Below the pieces are notes generated by a model. The model was not told where the DNA came from, ran no database searches, and saw only the letters and a list, made by a program, of their open reading frames with translations. From Mucilaginibacter sp. CSA2-8R (GTDB lineage: Bacteria > Bacteroidota > Bacteroidia > Sphingobacteriales > Sphingobacteriaceae), in NCBI RefSeq assembly GCF_038806765.1, contig NZ_CP152389.1, positions 620,001-684,000 on the forward strand: 64,000 nucleotides of DNA, given 5' to 3'. Positions 28,413 through 37,557 of this stretch are shown here, one piece after another (position 1 is the stretch's first letter; each line of letters starts with the position of its first letter). The translations under genes and the position numbers were made by a program.

Positions 28413-29288
28413 CTATTCGTTTTCAACAGCCGAGAGTATTTCGAGTATAACGTTCCAGCGGTGCTGGGCATCCTGCTCCCAAAGGCGTACATAATAGTAA
28501 TTGCTTACGATGTTGCCTTTGCGTATACGGGCACGGCCATAAGTATACGCTAAATCATTGCTGCTGGCACGGCCGCCATTTAAGGTTTCGGCAGTAATAC
28601 TGATGGCTTGATTGGCCATAAACTTCAAGGTTTTATCAATGCCTACCATCGGGTCAAAACCCGGGAAGTACAAGCGACCTTCGGGCGTAAGGAACTCCTT
28701 GTATGTGCCAACCGTAGATATTTTAAGGCCTTGGTTAAACTGGCGGTCATTAGTTAAAACAACGCCTTTTGATTTAAAAGGGTCAACGCTGGCAGCTACC
28801 TTAGTAGTTTGTACCGGCTCTTTAACATCAGTAGTTTGTGCAGCGGCACTTTGCGGGTGCTGTATGCCTAAATTAGTCACTAGTTTAAGGCGGTTGCTTA
28901 TTTGGTCCAGTTTCCAGATGGATACATAGTCGCCATAAACTTTATCGTCTTCGGTTTTGCCGTTTTGATAAACGTATGGGCCGGCGGTAAAAGCCAAATC
29001 GCCATTGGCAGATATGCGGGCATATTTTGGCTGCCAAGTTAAGGTGCCGGGCTGCTTATCTATTTTACCGTAAAAATCGGTGGTTTTAATAACGTCCGGT
29101 TTAAATACAATACCCTCCGGATCGGTAACCGTTAAAAAAGCTTCTTTGATACCTTTGCGGGCGGCCAGTTTTACAAAGTCGTCTTCGGCTTGTATAACTG
29201 TTTGTACGGTGGCAGCTTTTTGTGCAAATGCAGTGCCCATAGTGCAACTAAAAGCGGCAATGGCGAGTATAGCTTTATTCATTTTCAT
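28413..29288 (-). CDS. Secreted protein with NTF2/SnoaL-like (DUF4440-type) domain
   Basis: The 291-residue protein begins MKMNKAILAIAAFSCTMGTA, a Sec signal peptide ending in AFAQ, and should be periplasmic. Two regions have the look of cone-shaped NTF2-like domains: about residues 25-150 (IQAEDDFVKLAARKGIKEAF to YVSIWKLD) and about residues 170-290, which ends RWNVILEILSAVE. The first resembles DUF4440 proteins, in which no catalysis is proven. The upstream in-frame ATG at 29312 overlaps a TGAATTTG -7-like element, so I place the start at 29288; 29282 is also possible. The function is unknown. Confidence 0.7.
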   Translation of the reverse strand: MKMNKAILAIAAFSCTMGTAFAQKAATVQTVIQAEDDFVKLAARKGIKEAFLTVTDPEGIVFKPDVIKTTDFYGKIDKQPGTLTWQPKYARISANGDLAFTAGPYVYQNGKTEDDKVYGDYVSIWKLDQISNRLKLVTNLGIQHPQSAAAQTTDVKEPVQTTKVAASVDPFKSKGVVLTNDRQFNQGLKISTVGTYKEFLTPEGRLYFPGFDPMVGIDKTLKFMANQAISITAETLNGGRASSNDLAYTYGRARIRKGNIVSNYYYVRLWEQDAQHRWNVILEILSAVENE

Positions 29289-29559
29289 AGTTAGATTGAA
29301 GCCCAAATTCATTTTTTTCGTTCGGAAACGATGGCTTATTTTAAAGAAATTGTGACTATAGCCTTAACTTAAGTTTTTGCATTTTATTGTTAAAGGCTAC
29401 AGTCTTGTTTTTTAGTTGTTGATAATCAATAGTGTTTTAATCATCCCACTTCTCTAATAACATCCAAAGCAATGGTTTTTAAGCCTGCTTCAAATGTAAT
29501 CGCATTAGGTTGAAAAAGCGTTGTAAACAGCTTTTTGTAACCTGTTAATTACAGTAAGT

Positions 29560-31020
29560 CTATATCTTATTCCAGGTAGTACCTTCTTTACTGTCTTTTA
29601 ACTGAAACCCAACTTTCTGCAGACCATCGCGTATTTTGTCAGATGTAGCGTAATCGCGATTGGTTTTGGCTTCGCTGCGCAGGTTAACAATAAAATCAAT
29701 CACCTTGGGCAATTCGTCGCTGCTGGTCTGCTCATTTTTTAGCCCTAAAATATCAGTTACGAAGGTTTGCATTAACGTTTTTAACAGCTCAAGATTTTCT
29801 GCATCAATTTTCAGTTTGCCATCATGTACCGAGTTGATGATGCGCGAAGCCTCAAATAGTTCGGCAATCAAAATCGGGCTGTTAAAATCGTCATTCAGGG
29901 CTTGGTAGCAACTGTTTAGTATGGGTTGTATCTCTACCTCAGTTTGTGCTGATGCCTGCAGGCCATCCAATAATGTGTAAGCATTCATCAGGCGTTTAAA
30001 ACCTTTTTCCGAAGCTTCCATGGCATCATTACTAAAATCGAGCGTGCTGCGGTAGTGAGCCTGCAACATAAAAAAGCGTACCGTCATCGGGCTGTAGCCT
30101 TTATTCAGGATGCTATTATTGCCGCTAAAAAGCTCGTGTGGTAAAAAACTGTTACCTAACGATTTTGACATTTTTTGCCCATTCACCGTAAGCATGTTGG
30201 TGTGAATCCAGTATTTGGCCGGGTTTTTACCGTAGCAGGCATTGTTTTGAGCCACCTCGTTGGTGTGGTGGGTAGGTATCAGGTCAATGCCGCCGCCATG
30301 AATATCAAATTGCTCACCCAGGTATTTATGGCTCATGGCCGAGCACTCTAAATGCCAGCCCGGAAAGCCCACGCTCCAGGGTGATGGCCATTTCATTAAA
30401 TGTTCCGGCTTGGCTTTAATCCATAAAGCAAAATCAAGCTTGCCGTGTTTATCATCCTGCCCGCCCAGGGTGCGGGTATTGTTAAGCAAATCTTCGAGAT
30501 GACGGCCGCTCAGAACGCCATAATCATTAGTGCTGTTATATTTTTCTACGTCAAAATAAACTGAACCGTTTACCTCGTAGGCGAAGCCATTTTCGAGCAT
30601 AATTTTTACTAGTTCAATTTGCTCAATGATGTGGCCAGTGGCGGTAGGCTCAATGCTTGGCGGCAACACGTTAAACTCACGCATTACGTCATGAAAGCCA
30701 GTACTGTATTTTTGTACAATCTCCATAGGCTCTAACTGCGCCAGTTTAGCTTTTTTAGAGATTTTATCTTCACCCTGGTCGGCATCACCTTCTAAGTGTC
30801 CGGCGTCGGTAATATTACGCACATAGCGTACTTTGTAACCTAAATGGGTAAGATATCTGAAAATAAGGTCGAACGATATATAAGTGCGGGCGTTACCTAA
30901 GTGCGCATCACTGTATACGGTAGGACCGCAAACATACATGCCCACGTGAGGCATATTAAGAGGTATAAATTCTTCTTTAGTACGGGTTAAGGTATTGTAA
31001 ACAAAAACAGTTTGTTTCAT
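29560..31020 (-). CDS. cysS: Cysteinyl-tRNA synthetase
   Basis: CysRS attaches cysteine to tRNA(Cys). The 486-residue protein has the class I signature as HLGN (in SDAHLGNARTY) with the first zinc-ligand Cys in VCGPTVY, further zinc ligands in WHLECSAM and HTNE, and KMSKS in GQKMSKSLGN. The C-terminal anticodon-binding helical region ends DGLQKVGFQLKDS, as in the family. The true start is MKQTVFVYN at 31020. The 25 extra upstream codons cover the promoter (TAAGTTTG at 31026-31033) and are not translated. The box is so close that the mRNA should have almost no leader. Confidence 0.97.
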   Translation of the reverse strand: MKQTVFVYNTLTRTKEEFIPLNMPHVGMYVCGPTVYSDAHLGNARTYISFDLIFRYLTHLGYKVRYVRNITDAGHLEGDADQGEDKISKKAKLAQLEPMEIVQKYSTGFHDVMREFNVLPPSIEPTATGHIIEQIELVKIMLENGFAYEVNGSVYFDVEKYNSTNDYGVLSGRHLEDLLNNTRTLGGQDDKHGKLDFALWIKAKPEHLMKWPSPWSVGFPGWHLECSAMSHKYLGEQFDIHGGGIDLIPTHHTNEVAQNNACYGKNPAKYWIHTNMLTVNGQKMSKSLGNSFLPHELFSGNNSILNKGYSPMTVRFFMLQAHYRSTLDFSNDAMEASEKGFKRLMNAYTLLDGLQASAQTEVEIQPILNSCYQALNDDFNSPILIAELFEASRIINSVHDGKLKIDAENLELLKTLMQTFVTDILGLKNEQTSSDELPKVIDFIVNLRSEAKTNRDYATSDKIRDGLQKVGFQLKDSKEGTTWNKI

Positions 31021-31025
31021 GTGCG

Positions 31026-31033
31026 CAAACTTA
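31026..31033 (-). promoter_or_regulatory. -7 promoter box abutting the cysS start codon
   Basis: On the - strand this reads TAAGTTTG, an exact TAnnTTTG match that ends 5 nt before the ATG. The predicted transcript is leaderless or nearly so. Confidence 0.5.
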
Positions 31034-31070
31034 CAATTTTTAATTAAGCGTTGATGAGTAAATGGATGGC

Positions 31071-32189
31071 TTACTTTAACAGCAAATTGCTGCAAACAGG
31101 GTAATGGTCTGAAAAGCGTTTTTGTACAATATGGTAGCTGTCAACCGAAAATCCGCTGCTGGCCATAATGTAATCTATCTGGTAATTAGGGAAACTGCCG
31201 TTGTAAGTGCGTGCAAAGCCCGAACCCTTTTCGCAAAAAGCATTGTTGATGCCTTTAGCCATTTGGTTTACGGCAAATGAGGCAGGGGTATCGTTAAAAT
31301 CGCCGGCAATAATGTAGGGGTAGCGGCATAGTGCAGCATGTGATTTAATTTTGAATACTTGTTCGCTACGCTTAACAAAGGCACGCTTTAACTTGCCGCC
31401 AATGCGTATAGACGAACTGATGTCTGTTTTACCATGAGTGGATACTTTGCTGAGGTAAGTGTAATCATCCGAATCAAACCTGATAGATTGCAGGTGAACG
31501 TTGTAATAGCGAATGGTATCGTTAAGTTTTTTGATGTCTGCAAATACACATTGGTTACCGCTGCCACCTTCAGACAGCATAATGTCGCCTTGATTTACAA
31601 TCGGGTATTTAGAAAATATAGCTAACCCGGTGCTTTCTCGTCCTGTATTTAAATTAAAGGGTTTAAAGAAGTAATGATCGGATTGCATAATCTTCTTCAT
31701 CGAATCTTTGAGCGCATACTGCCCTCGTTTACGCGAAAAAAACTCCTGAATGCCTATGATGTCGGGCTGTTCTTCGCTAATCATAAGCAGCATACTATGG
31801 CTGGTTTGGGGATCGTTTTCTGCACCGTAACGTTTAAAGTTATGCGCATTGTAAGTCATAATCCGTAAGCCATTCGGCTTGGTTTTGCTGCTGGTTTCTT
31901 GGTTCTTAAACCTGAAACCGAAATTAGCTTTTAACACGCCCCACCCCAGTACAATACAAACCAGTGGCAGTAAAATGTATTTGCTTTTACGCAGCAGCCA
32001 GTAGGCCATTATTATCAGGTTACCGAGAAGCAAAAAAGGATAGGCCAAGCCAAAAAATGCAACCGGCCAAAATTTGCGCGGATCGGTGATGGGCGCCAGG
32101 TAACTTACCAGCAAGGCAAAGCCCAGTAAATAGCTGAGCCACAATAAAATTTTATCAATAAAACCGAACCGTTTTTTCTTAGCCCTCAT
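31071..32189 (-). CDS. Endonuclease/exonuclease/phosphatase (EEP) family membrane protein
   Basis: The 372-residue protein has an N-terminal membrane module of about three helices (residues about 12-95) followed by an EEP domain. The EEP motifs are MTYNAHNFKRYG, IGIQEFF with the metal-binding Glu, YNVHLQS, IAGDFND with metal-binding Asp/Asn, and the terminal SDHYPV with the catalytic His. Proteins of this kind hydrolyse phosphodiesters (DNA, sphingomyelin or inositol phosphates), and the substrate here cannot be told. Its start overlaps the end of the preceding rhomboid gene by 11 bp, so the rhomboid pair and this gene are co-transcribed. Confidence 0.88.
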   Translation of the reverse strand: MRAKKKRFGFIDKILLWLSYLLGFALLVSYLAPITDPRKFWPVAFFGLAYPFLLLGNLIIMAYWLLRKSKYILLPLVCIVLGWGVLKANFGFRFKNQETSSKTKPNGLRIMTYNAHNFKRYGAENDPQTSHSMLLMISEEQPDIIGIQEFFSRKRGQYALKDSMKKIMQSDHYFFKPFNLNTGRESTGLAIFSKYPIVNQGDIMLSEGGSGNQCVFADIKKLNDTIRYYNVHLQSIRFDSDDYTYLSKVSTHGKTDISSSIRIGGKLKRAFVKRSEQVFKIKSHAALCRYPYIIAGDFNDTPASFAVNQMAKGINNAFCEKGSGFARTYNGSFPNYQIDYIMASSGFSVDSYHIVQKRFSDHYPVCSNLLLK

Positions 32190-33045
32190 TTTTACTTGCG
32201 CGGAACAAAACCTCTTTCTCGTGCTTGTTCAGGCTTTCGTAACCACTATGCGAAATTTTGTCTAAAATGTGGTCAATCTCTTCCTGACGAGGGGCAGAAG
32301 TAGTTTGCTGCTGGTAACTTTTGTTTTGCGATACAACTTTAACTTTAGGACGTGGAGTAAACATACTATCTACCGAGCGGCTCCAGTCGCGGCCACCTTT
32401 AAGTTGCTTAATGTAAATAAACCCTAATAAGGCACCACCCAGGTGGGCAATTTCGCCGCCGGCGTTAGGGCCGGTGATGCTTAAAAAGTCAATAATGACA
32501 TAAAATATGGCAACCCATTTTAATTTAACAGGGCCTATGAACATGAGGTAGATGGTATAATTAGGCAACAAGGTAGCTGTAGCAACCACGATAGCCATTA
32601 CACTGGCCGATGCCCCAATTACTGTAGCAACTGATACACTTTCACTAAACAGCGGGAAAAAGTTGTAGGCTAATACATAGAACAACGCTCCGGCCAGTCC
32701 ACCCATGATATATAGGCTAACCAAGCGTTTATTACCCAGATATTCTTCAAAAATTTGACCCATCCAAAACAGCCAGAGCATATTAAAAAGTATGTGAAAA
32801 ATATCATGGTGCATGAACATATAAGTAACCGGCGTCCAGAAATGGGTAGCCAGTCGGGGTAGGTATGATGGCAGGGCAAGATATTCATTCGAAAAATTAT
32901 CGAGGATGCCGTTGCCCATCAGGCGAAATAAAGTAGCCGGAACGTTTATTAGTAAAAACACCAGTACGTTAATACCTATAAGCAGGTTAATGCGACTGCC
33001 CGATTGCAGCAGCTTATAACGTATATCTTGCCAAAGCGAGTTCAT
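32179..33045 (-). CDS. Rhomboid family intramembrane serine protease (second of pair)
   Basis: The 288-residue protein begins MNSLWQDIRYKLLQSGSRIN and has six predicted transmembrane helices. The rhomboid motifs are present: HILFNMLWLFWMG (loop-1/helix-2 region), the nucleophile motif GASAS in IGASASVMAI, and the catalytic His in AHLGGALLGF. A hydrophilic C-terminal tail of about 70 residues (RPKVKVVSQNK to FRASKNEG) extends into the cytoplasm. The preceding gene is a second rhomboid, 39 bp upstream, and the following gene overlaps by 11 bp. Substrates are unknown. The ATG at 33045 is preferred over an upstream in-frame ATG at 33117 inside the preceding gene. Confidence 0.92.
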   Translation of the reverse strand: MNSLWQDIRYKLLQSGSRINLLIGINVLVFLLINVPATLFRLMGNGILDNFSNEYLALPSYLPRLATHFWTPVTYMFMHHDIFHILFNMLWLFWMGQIFEEYLGNKRLVSLYIMGGLAGALFYVLAYNFFPLFSESVSVATVIGASASVMAIVVATATLLPNYTIYLMFIGPVKLKWVAIFYVIIDFLSITGPNAGGEIAHLGGALLGFIYIKQLKGGRDWSRSVDSMFTPRPKVKVVSQNKSYQQQTTSAPRQEEIDHILDKISHSGYESLNKHEKEVLFRASKNEG

Positions 33046-33083
33046 AAAAGTGAAGACCTGTTTAATTACATAACTTACATATG

Positions 33084-33806
33084 TTAATAAAAATTGTTTG
33101 GCTTGCGCATGCCCCAAATTTTTATTAAAATAAACCCAAATAATGCGCCACCTAAATGTGCCCAGTGTGCTACCGAATCGCCCGGGCTTTGCGCAATACC
33201 CGAATATAACTCAATAAGTATATACCCAATCACAAAATACTTGGCTTTAACCGGCAGCGGGATAAACATTATAAACAGTTCGATGTTAGGGAACAGCATA
33301 CCAAAGGCTACCAGTAAACCAAATATAGCACCTGATGCACCAACTATCCCGCTAAAAGGAGAATAAATTTCTTCCAGTTTATTGAAGCCGGGCTGGGCAA
33401 AATAAGGCCTGATATCGCCGTGAGGCACTGTAAATGTACCGATTACCTGATAAACTTCAAAGGCTTGCACCAGCATTTGTAGTGCTAATGCACCAATACC
33501 TGTAATAAAATAAAATTGTAGAAAACGCTTGGGCCCCATGGCATACTCCAGCGCCGGCCCCAAAGTAAACAAGGCGAACATATTAAAGAAAATATGCATC
33601 CAGCCTCCATGCATAAACATGTAGGTGATGATTTGCCAAGCCCTGAAAATAGGTGCATTAAAGTAATGTGCTGCCAGGTAAGGCTCAAAATTTAAGCCGG
33701 AATGCTGCAGAAACCAGTTACCCAAAAAAAATATAACATTAAGGATAAGTAGATTTTTAACAACCGGGGTAAGGTTGTCTAATGGGTTTTGCCTGTATGC
33801 GCTCAT
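33084..33806 (-). CDS. Rhomboid family intramembrane serine protease (first of pair)
   Basis: The 240-residue protein has six transmembrane helices. HIFFNMFALFTLGP corresponds to the loop-1/helix-2 motif, GASGAIFGLL carries the Ser nucleophile, and AHWAHLGGALFGF carries the catalytic His. It should cut transmembrane substrates within the inner membrane. It is the first gene of a rhomboid-rhomboid-EEP operon that follows mutL after 80 bp. It lacks the long C-terminal tail of its partner, so the two are diverged paralogues with probably different substrates. Confidence 0.93.
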   Translation of the reverse strand: MSAYRQNPLDNLTPVVKNLLILNVIFFLGNWFLQHSGLNFEPYLAAHYFNAPIFRAWQIITYMFMHGGWMHIFFNMFALFTLGPALEYAMGPKRFLQFYFITGIGALALQMLVQAFEVYQVIGTFTVPHGDIRPYFAQPGFNKLEEIYSPFSGIVGASGAIFGLLVAFGMLFPNIELFIMFIPLPVKAKYFVIGYILIELYSGIAQSPGDSVAHWAHLGGALFGFILIKIWGMRKPNNFY

Positions 33807-33886
33807 AGGTATGGGTAAACGGGCCTGGCCGTATCCAGGCCGGCAAGCCCATTATGCTTTTTATCTTAAGTCCTTAATTCAAACCA

Positions 33887-35752
33887 TTATTTTTCAAACC
33901 TGTCGGCCAGTTCGTTTAAGGTAAACGTGCTGATAACGGGTTTGCCATTTAGTGCGAGGTTAGGCATCTGGCAGGCAAAAAGCTGGTCGATGAGTAAATT
34001 CATCTCTTCGAGGCTTAACCGGGTGCCTGCTTTGGTAGCAGCATTTCGGGCCAGCGTACGTGCTAACGTGTCGCGCTTATCTAACTTTAATATAGCCAGA
34101 TTGTTTTTAAATCCCTCCAGCAAATGCTCCAATAATTGATGCTCGCTCCCCTGGTTAACATCGGCCGGAATGCCATCAACCACCACCGTATTTTTCCCAA
34201 ATTCGCGAATGTCAAAACCAAGCGCTTTAATGTCCGGAAGTAATTCTTTGAGCAGTGCAAAGTCGCTGCCGTTTAATGTAACCGTTTGTGGGAATAAGCT
34301 TTGCTGGCTGGTACCCGAATGGTTTTGCAATTGCTGCAAAAAACGTTCATATAATATACGCTCGTGTGCTGCCTGCTGGTTAATAAGCATAAAGCCCGAT
34401 TTAATCTGCGAAAGTATGTACCGGTTATGAATTTGAAACAGCTGCCTCTCGCTGGGTTTGCTTACAGCTTCGCTGTTTACCTCAAAACTATGGTCGGGCA
34501 GTATTTCGGTTTGATGCTGTTCTTTTTCCTGTTTACTTATTTCATATAAGGTTTCCCAGTTTTGCGGTATACCGGCTTTATATGGGTTGTTAAACTCCTG
34601 GTAACTGCTGCTTTGCCTTACGACAGGCTTTTTTTCGTCGGTATCAAACGGATTAAAATTCGGGTTAAAGGTGATGCCCGGCGGGGTAATTTGCTCCAGA
34701 GGCTTGTGGGTAATCAGATGTTCTATGCTGTTTTCCTGGTCAAAATCAAGCGTAGGTGTAATGTTGTAACGACCCAGTGAACGTTTTACAGCCGACCGGA
34801 TGATGGCGTAAATCGCCTTTTCGTCCTGGTATTTGATTTCTGTTTTGGTAGGATGTACATTGATGTCAATTTTGCTCGGATCAATATCAATAAACAATAC
34901 ATACAATGGGTAAGTATCTTCGGGCAGTAATTCCTCAAAAGCCGTCATTACTGCATGGTTCAGGTAATTGTCGCGTATAAAACGGTTGTTTACAAAAAAG
35001 AACTGCTCGCCGCGGGTACGCTTGGCAAACTCGGGTTTGCCCACAAAGCCACGCAGTTTAATAATAGTCGTATCTTCTTCAACCGGAACCAAACGTTGGT
35101 TGTAGCTGTTGCCAAACAGATGCATAATACGTTGCTTTAGCTGCGCAGCAGGCAAGTGGTAAACTTCCTGCCCCTCATGATGCATCGTAAAAAATATTTG
35201 CGGATGGGCAAGCGCCACGCGCTGAAACTCATCAATAATATGGCGAAGCTCAACCGGGTTGCTTTTTAAAAAGTTACGCCGGGCAGGAGTGTTATAAAAA
35301 AGGTTTTTAACCGATATAGATGTGCCGCCGCTGGTAGCACAGGCATCCTGGCTGATTACTTCTGAGCCTTCGATGCAAATGCAGGTGCCCAGTTCGTCCT
35401 CGTGCCGCCGGGTTTTCATCTCCACCTGGGCAATAGCCGCAATAGATGCCATGGCTTCGCCTCTAAAACCCATAGTGCGTATGGCAAATAAATCGTCGGC
35501 TTTACGGATCTTGGAGGTAGCATGGCGCTCAAAACACATCCGCGCATCAGTAATGCTCATACCGCAGCCATTATCAATCACCTGGATAAGTGCTTTGCCG
35601 GCATCTTTTAAAATAAGCTGGATTTTATCTGCGCCGGAATCGATAGCATTTTCCACCAGTTCTTTTACCGCCGAGGCCGGCCGTTGCACTACTTCGCCTG
35701 CGGCAATCTGGTTGGCTACGGCATCCGGTAAAAGCTGAATAATATCTGACAT
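33887..35752 (-). CDS. mutL: DNA mismatch repair protein MutL
   Basis: MutL couples MutS mismatch recognition to strand removal. The 621-residue protein has the GHKL ATPase signature (NQIAAGEVVQRPASAVKELV then ENAIDSGAD, with catalytic Glu), GFRGEAMASI, and the transducer domain with NVHPTK. After a variable linker (about residues 330-420) comes the C-terminal dimerisation domain. The endonuclease motif DQHA(X)2E(X)4E of nicking MutL proteins reads NQQAAHERILYE here, and the later CPHGRP motif is replaced by PNLALNGKP, so nicking activity is doubtful. mutS is not in the window. An 80-bp gap with a GC-rich hairpin (33818-33835) separates it from the rhomboid operon. Confidence 0.95.
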   Translation of the reverse strand: MSDIIQLLPDAVANQIAAGEVVQRPASAVKELVENAIDSGADKIQLILKDAGKALIQVIDNGCGMSITDARMCFERHATSKIRKADDLFAIRTMGFRGEAMASIAAIAQVEMKTRRHEDELGTCICIEGSEVISQDACATSGGTSISVKNLFYNTPARRNFLKSNPVELRHIIDEFQRVALAHPQIFFTMHHEGQEVYHLPAAQLKQRIMHLFGNSYNQRLVPVEEDTTIIKLRGFVGKPEFAKRTRGEQFFFVNNRFIRDNYLNHAVMTAFEELLPEDTYPLYVLFIDIDPSKIDINVHPTKTEIKYQDEKAIYAIIRSAVKRSLGRYNITPTLDFDQENSIEHLITHKPLEQITPPGITFNPNFNPFDTDEKKPVVRQSSSYQEFNNPYKAGIPQNWETLYEISKQEKEQHQTEILPDHSFEVNSEAVSKPSERQLFQIHNRYILSQIKSGFMLINQQAAHERILYERFLQQLQNHSGTSQQSLFPQTVTLNGSDFALLKELLPDIKALGFDIREFGKNTVVVDGIPADVNQGSEHQLLEHLLEGFKNNLAILKLDKRDTLARTLARNAATKAGTRLSLEEMNLLIDQLFACQMPNLALNGKPVISTFTLNELADRFEK

Positions 35753-35922
35753 CAAAAAAATCCCTCCAATTTCAGGGCCTAAATTAAAAATTTGCCGGCA
35801 TAACTTTACCTTTGAAACGTTGTATATATAAATCCCCGCTTAATCCTCCCAGAGCAAGGGGTTTTTATAATCAGGTTATAGTAGGCTGCTTTTTTAGCGG
35901 CGGGGAGGTATAAGATGCAGTT

Positions 35923-37557
35923 ATGAGAAAAATATGGCCCGTGCTTTTACTGGCACTTTTTACGGCTTGTAAGCAAAAAGAATATAATGCCGACTTGCTG
36001 ATTAAAAACGCCGTTGTTTACACGGTTGACAGTAGTTTTACCAAGGCACAGGCTTTTGTAGTAAACGCCGGTAAAATAGTAGCCGTTGGTAAAGCCGATA
36101 GTTTAGAAAAAATATATACCGCACGTGAGACAGTTGATGCGCAAGGCAAAGCTGTTTATCCGGGCTTTATTGATGCGCATACTCACTTTTACCGTTATGG
36201 CTTAGGCTTACAAGAGGTAAACCTGGAAAACACTAAAAGTTGGGACGAGATTATCGACTCGGTGCAAGCCTATGCCGGACGCTCTGAAGAAGGCTGGATT
36301 ATTGGCCGTGGCTGGGATCAAAACGACTGGGCAAAAAAGCAGTTTCCGGATAAAGCTAAACTGGACTCGCTCTTTCCGGTAAGACCAGTGGTATTAAACC
36401 GGGTAGATGGCCATGCTGTAATTGCCAACCAGGCCGCCCTGAATATTGCGGGTATTAAAGCCGGGCAAAAAATTGAAGGCGGACAAATTCAAACGGTTAA
36501 CAATAAACTTACCGGTATATTGGTAGATAATGCAGTTGACCTGGTTACCCATAAAATACCACAACCTAATGATGCACAAGTACAGGCAGCTTTGTTGGAT
36601 GCACAACGCAACTGCTTTGCGGTAGGCTTAACCACGGTAGATGATTGCGGTCTGGATTATCCGATGATTAATACCATTAACGAACTGCAGCATAAAAAAG
36701 CGTTAAAGATGCGCATGTACGTGATGCTGTCTGATAATGAAGAGAACATTAAATACCTGTTTAATCGTGGGGCTTACAAAACACCGGGCCTAAATGTCAG
36801 GTCATTTAAAGTATATGCCGATGGTGCATTAGGCTCAAGAGGGGCTTGTTTATTACATGATTACAGTGACCAAAAAGGCTGGAAAGGCTTTTTACTGAGC
36901 AGTCAAAAGCATTTTGAGGAGGTGGCTCAGCGCATTGCATCTAAAGGCTTCCAGATGTGTACCCATGCCATCGGCGATTCGGCTAATCGGGTAATCTTGA
37001 AAATATATGCTGGCGTTTTGCAAGGCAAAAACGACCGCCGGTGGCGTATTGAACATGCGCAGGTGATTGATACCGCCGACTTTAAATATTTTGGCCAAAA
37101 TAATGTCGTGCCTTCCGTACAGCCTACTCATGCTACCTCAGATATGTCGTGGGCCGGCGAGCGTTTGGGGGCACAGCGTTTAAAAACATCCTACGCGTAT
37201 AAGCAATTGCTGCAACAAAACGGCTGGCTGCCTTTGGGTACCGATTTCCCGGTAGAAAATATCAACCCGCTGTATACCTTTTACGCTGCTACCGAACGTA
37301 AAGATTTGAAAGGGTTTCCGGCTAACGGCTTCCAGATGGAAAATGCCTTAAAAAGAATCGAAGCATTACGTGGTATGACCATTTGGGCAGCACGTGCTAA
37401 TTTTGAGGAGAAAGAAAAAGGAAGTATCGAGGTAGGTAAATATGCAGACTTTGTTATCCTCGACCAGGATTTGATGAAGGCCAAAGGTGCCAACCTGCCG
37501 CATATCAAAGTGTTAAAGACCTATGTAAACGGCGAAAAGGTGTATGAAAAAAAGTAA
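35923..37557 (+). CDS. Amidohydrolase family lipoprotein (amidohydrolase 3, YtcJ-like)
   Basis: The 544-residue precursor has a lipoprotein-like signal ending LFTACKQ. The TIM-barrel metal site is complete: AHTHFYRYG (first two His), THAIGDSAN and RIEHAQVI (later His), and LGTDFPVEN (Asp). Proteins of this branch hydrolyse amide or ester bonds in cyclic or acylated substrates, and the real substrate is unknown. If lipidated it acts at the membrane surface facing the periplasm. Its last 14 bp overlap the start of the serine hydrolase gene, so the two are translationally coupled and probably act on related substrates, perhaps peptides or cell-wall fragments. Confidence 0.88.
   Translation: MRKIWPVLLLALFTACKQKEYNADLLIKNAVVYTVDSSFTKAQAFVVNAGKIVAVGKADSLEKIYTARETVDAQGKAVYPGFIDAHTHFYRYGLGLQEVNLENTKSWDEIIDSVQAYAGRSEEGWIIGRGWDQNDWAKKQFPDKAKLDSLFPVRPVVLNRVDGHAVIANQAALNIAGIKAGQKIEGGQIQTVNNKLTGILVDNAVDLVTHKIPQPNDAQVQAALLDAQRNCFAVGLTTVDDCGLDYPMINTINELQHKKALKMRMYVMLSDNEENIKYLFNRGAYKTPGLNVRSFKVYADGALGSRGACLLHDYSDQKGWKGFLLSSQKHFEEVAQRIASKGFQMCTHAIGDSANRVILKIYAGVLQGKNDRRWRIEHAQVIDTADFKYFGQNNVVPSVQPTHATSDMSWAGERLGAQRLKTSYAYKQLLQQNGWLPLGTDFPVENINPLYTFYAATERKDLKGFPANGFQMENALKRIEALRGMTIWAARANFEEKEKGSIEVGKYADFVILDQDLMKAKGANLPHIKVLKTYVNGEKVYEKK

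Noticed and set aside
33818..33835. GGCCTGG/CCAGGCC hairpin after mutL as a terminator
   Set aside because: There is no T-run on either strand, so it may be only a GC-rich hairpin.
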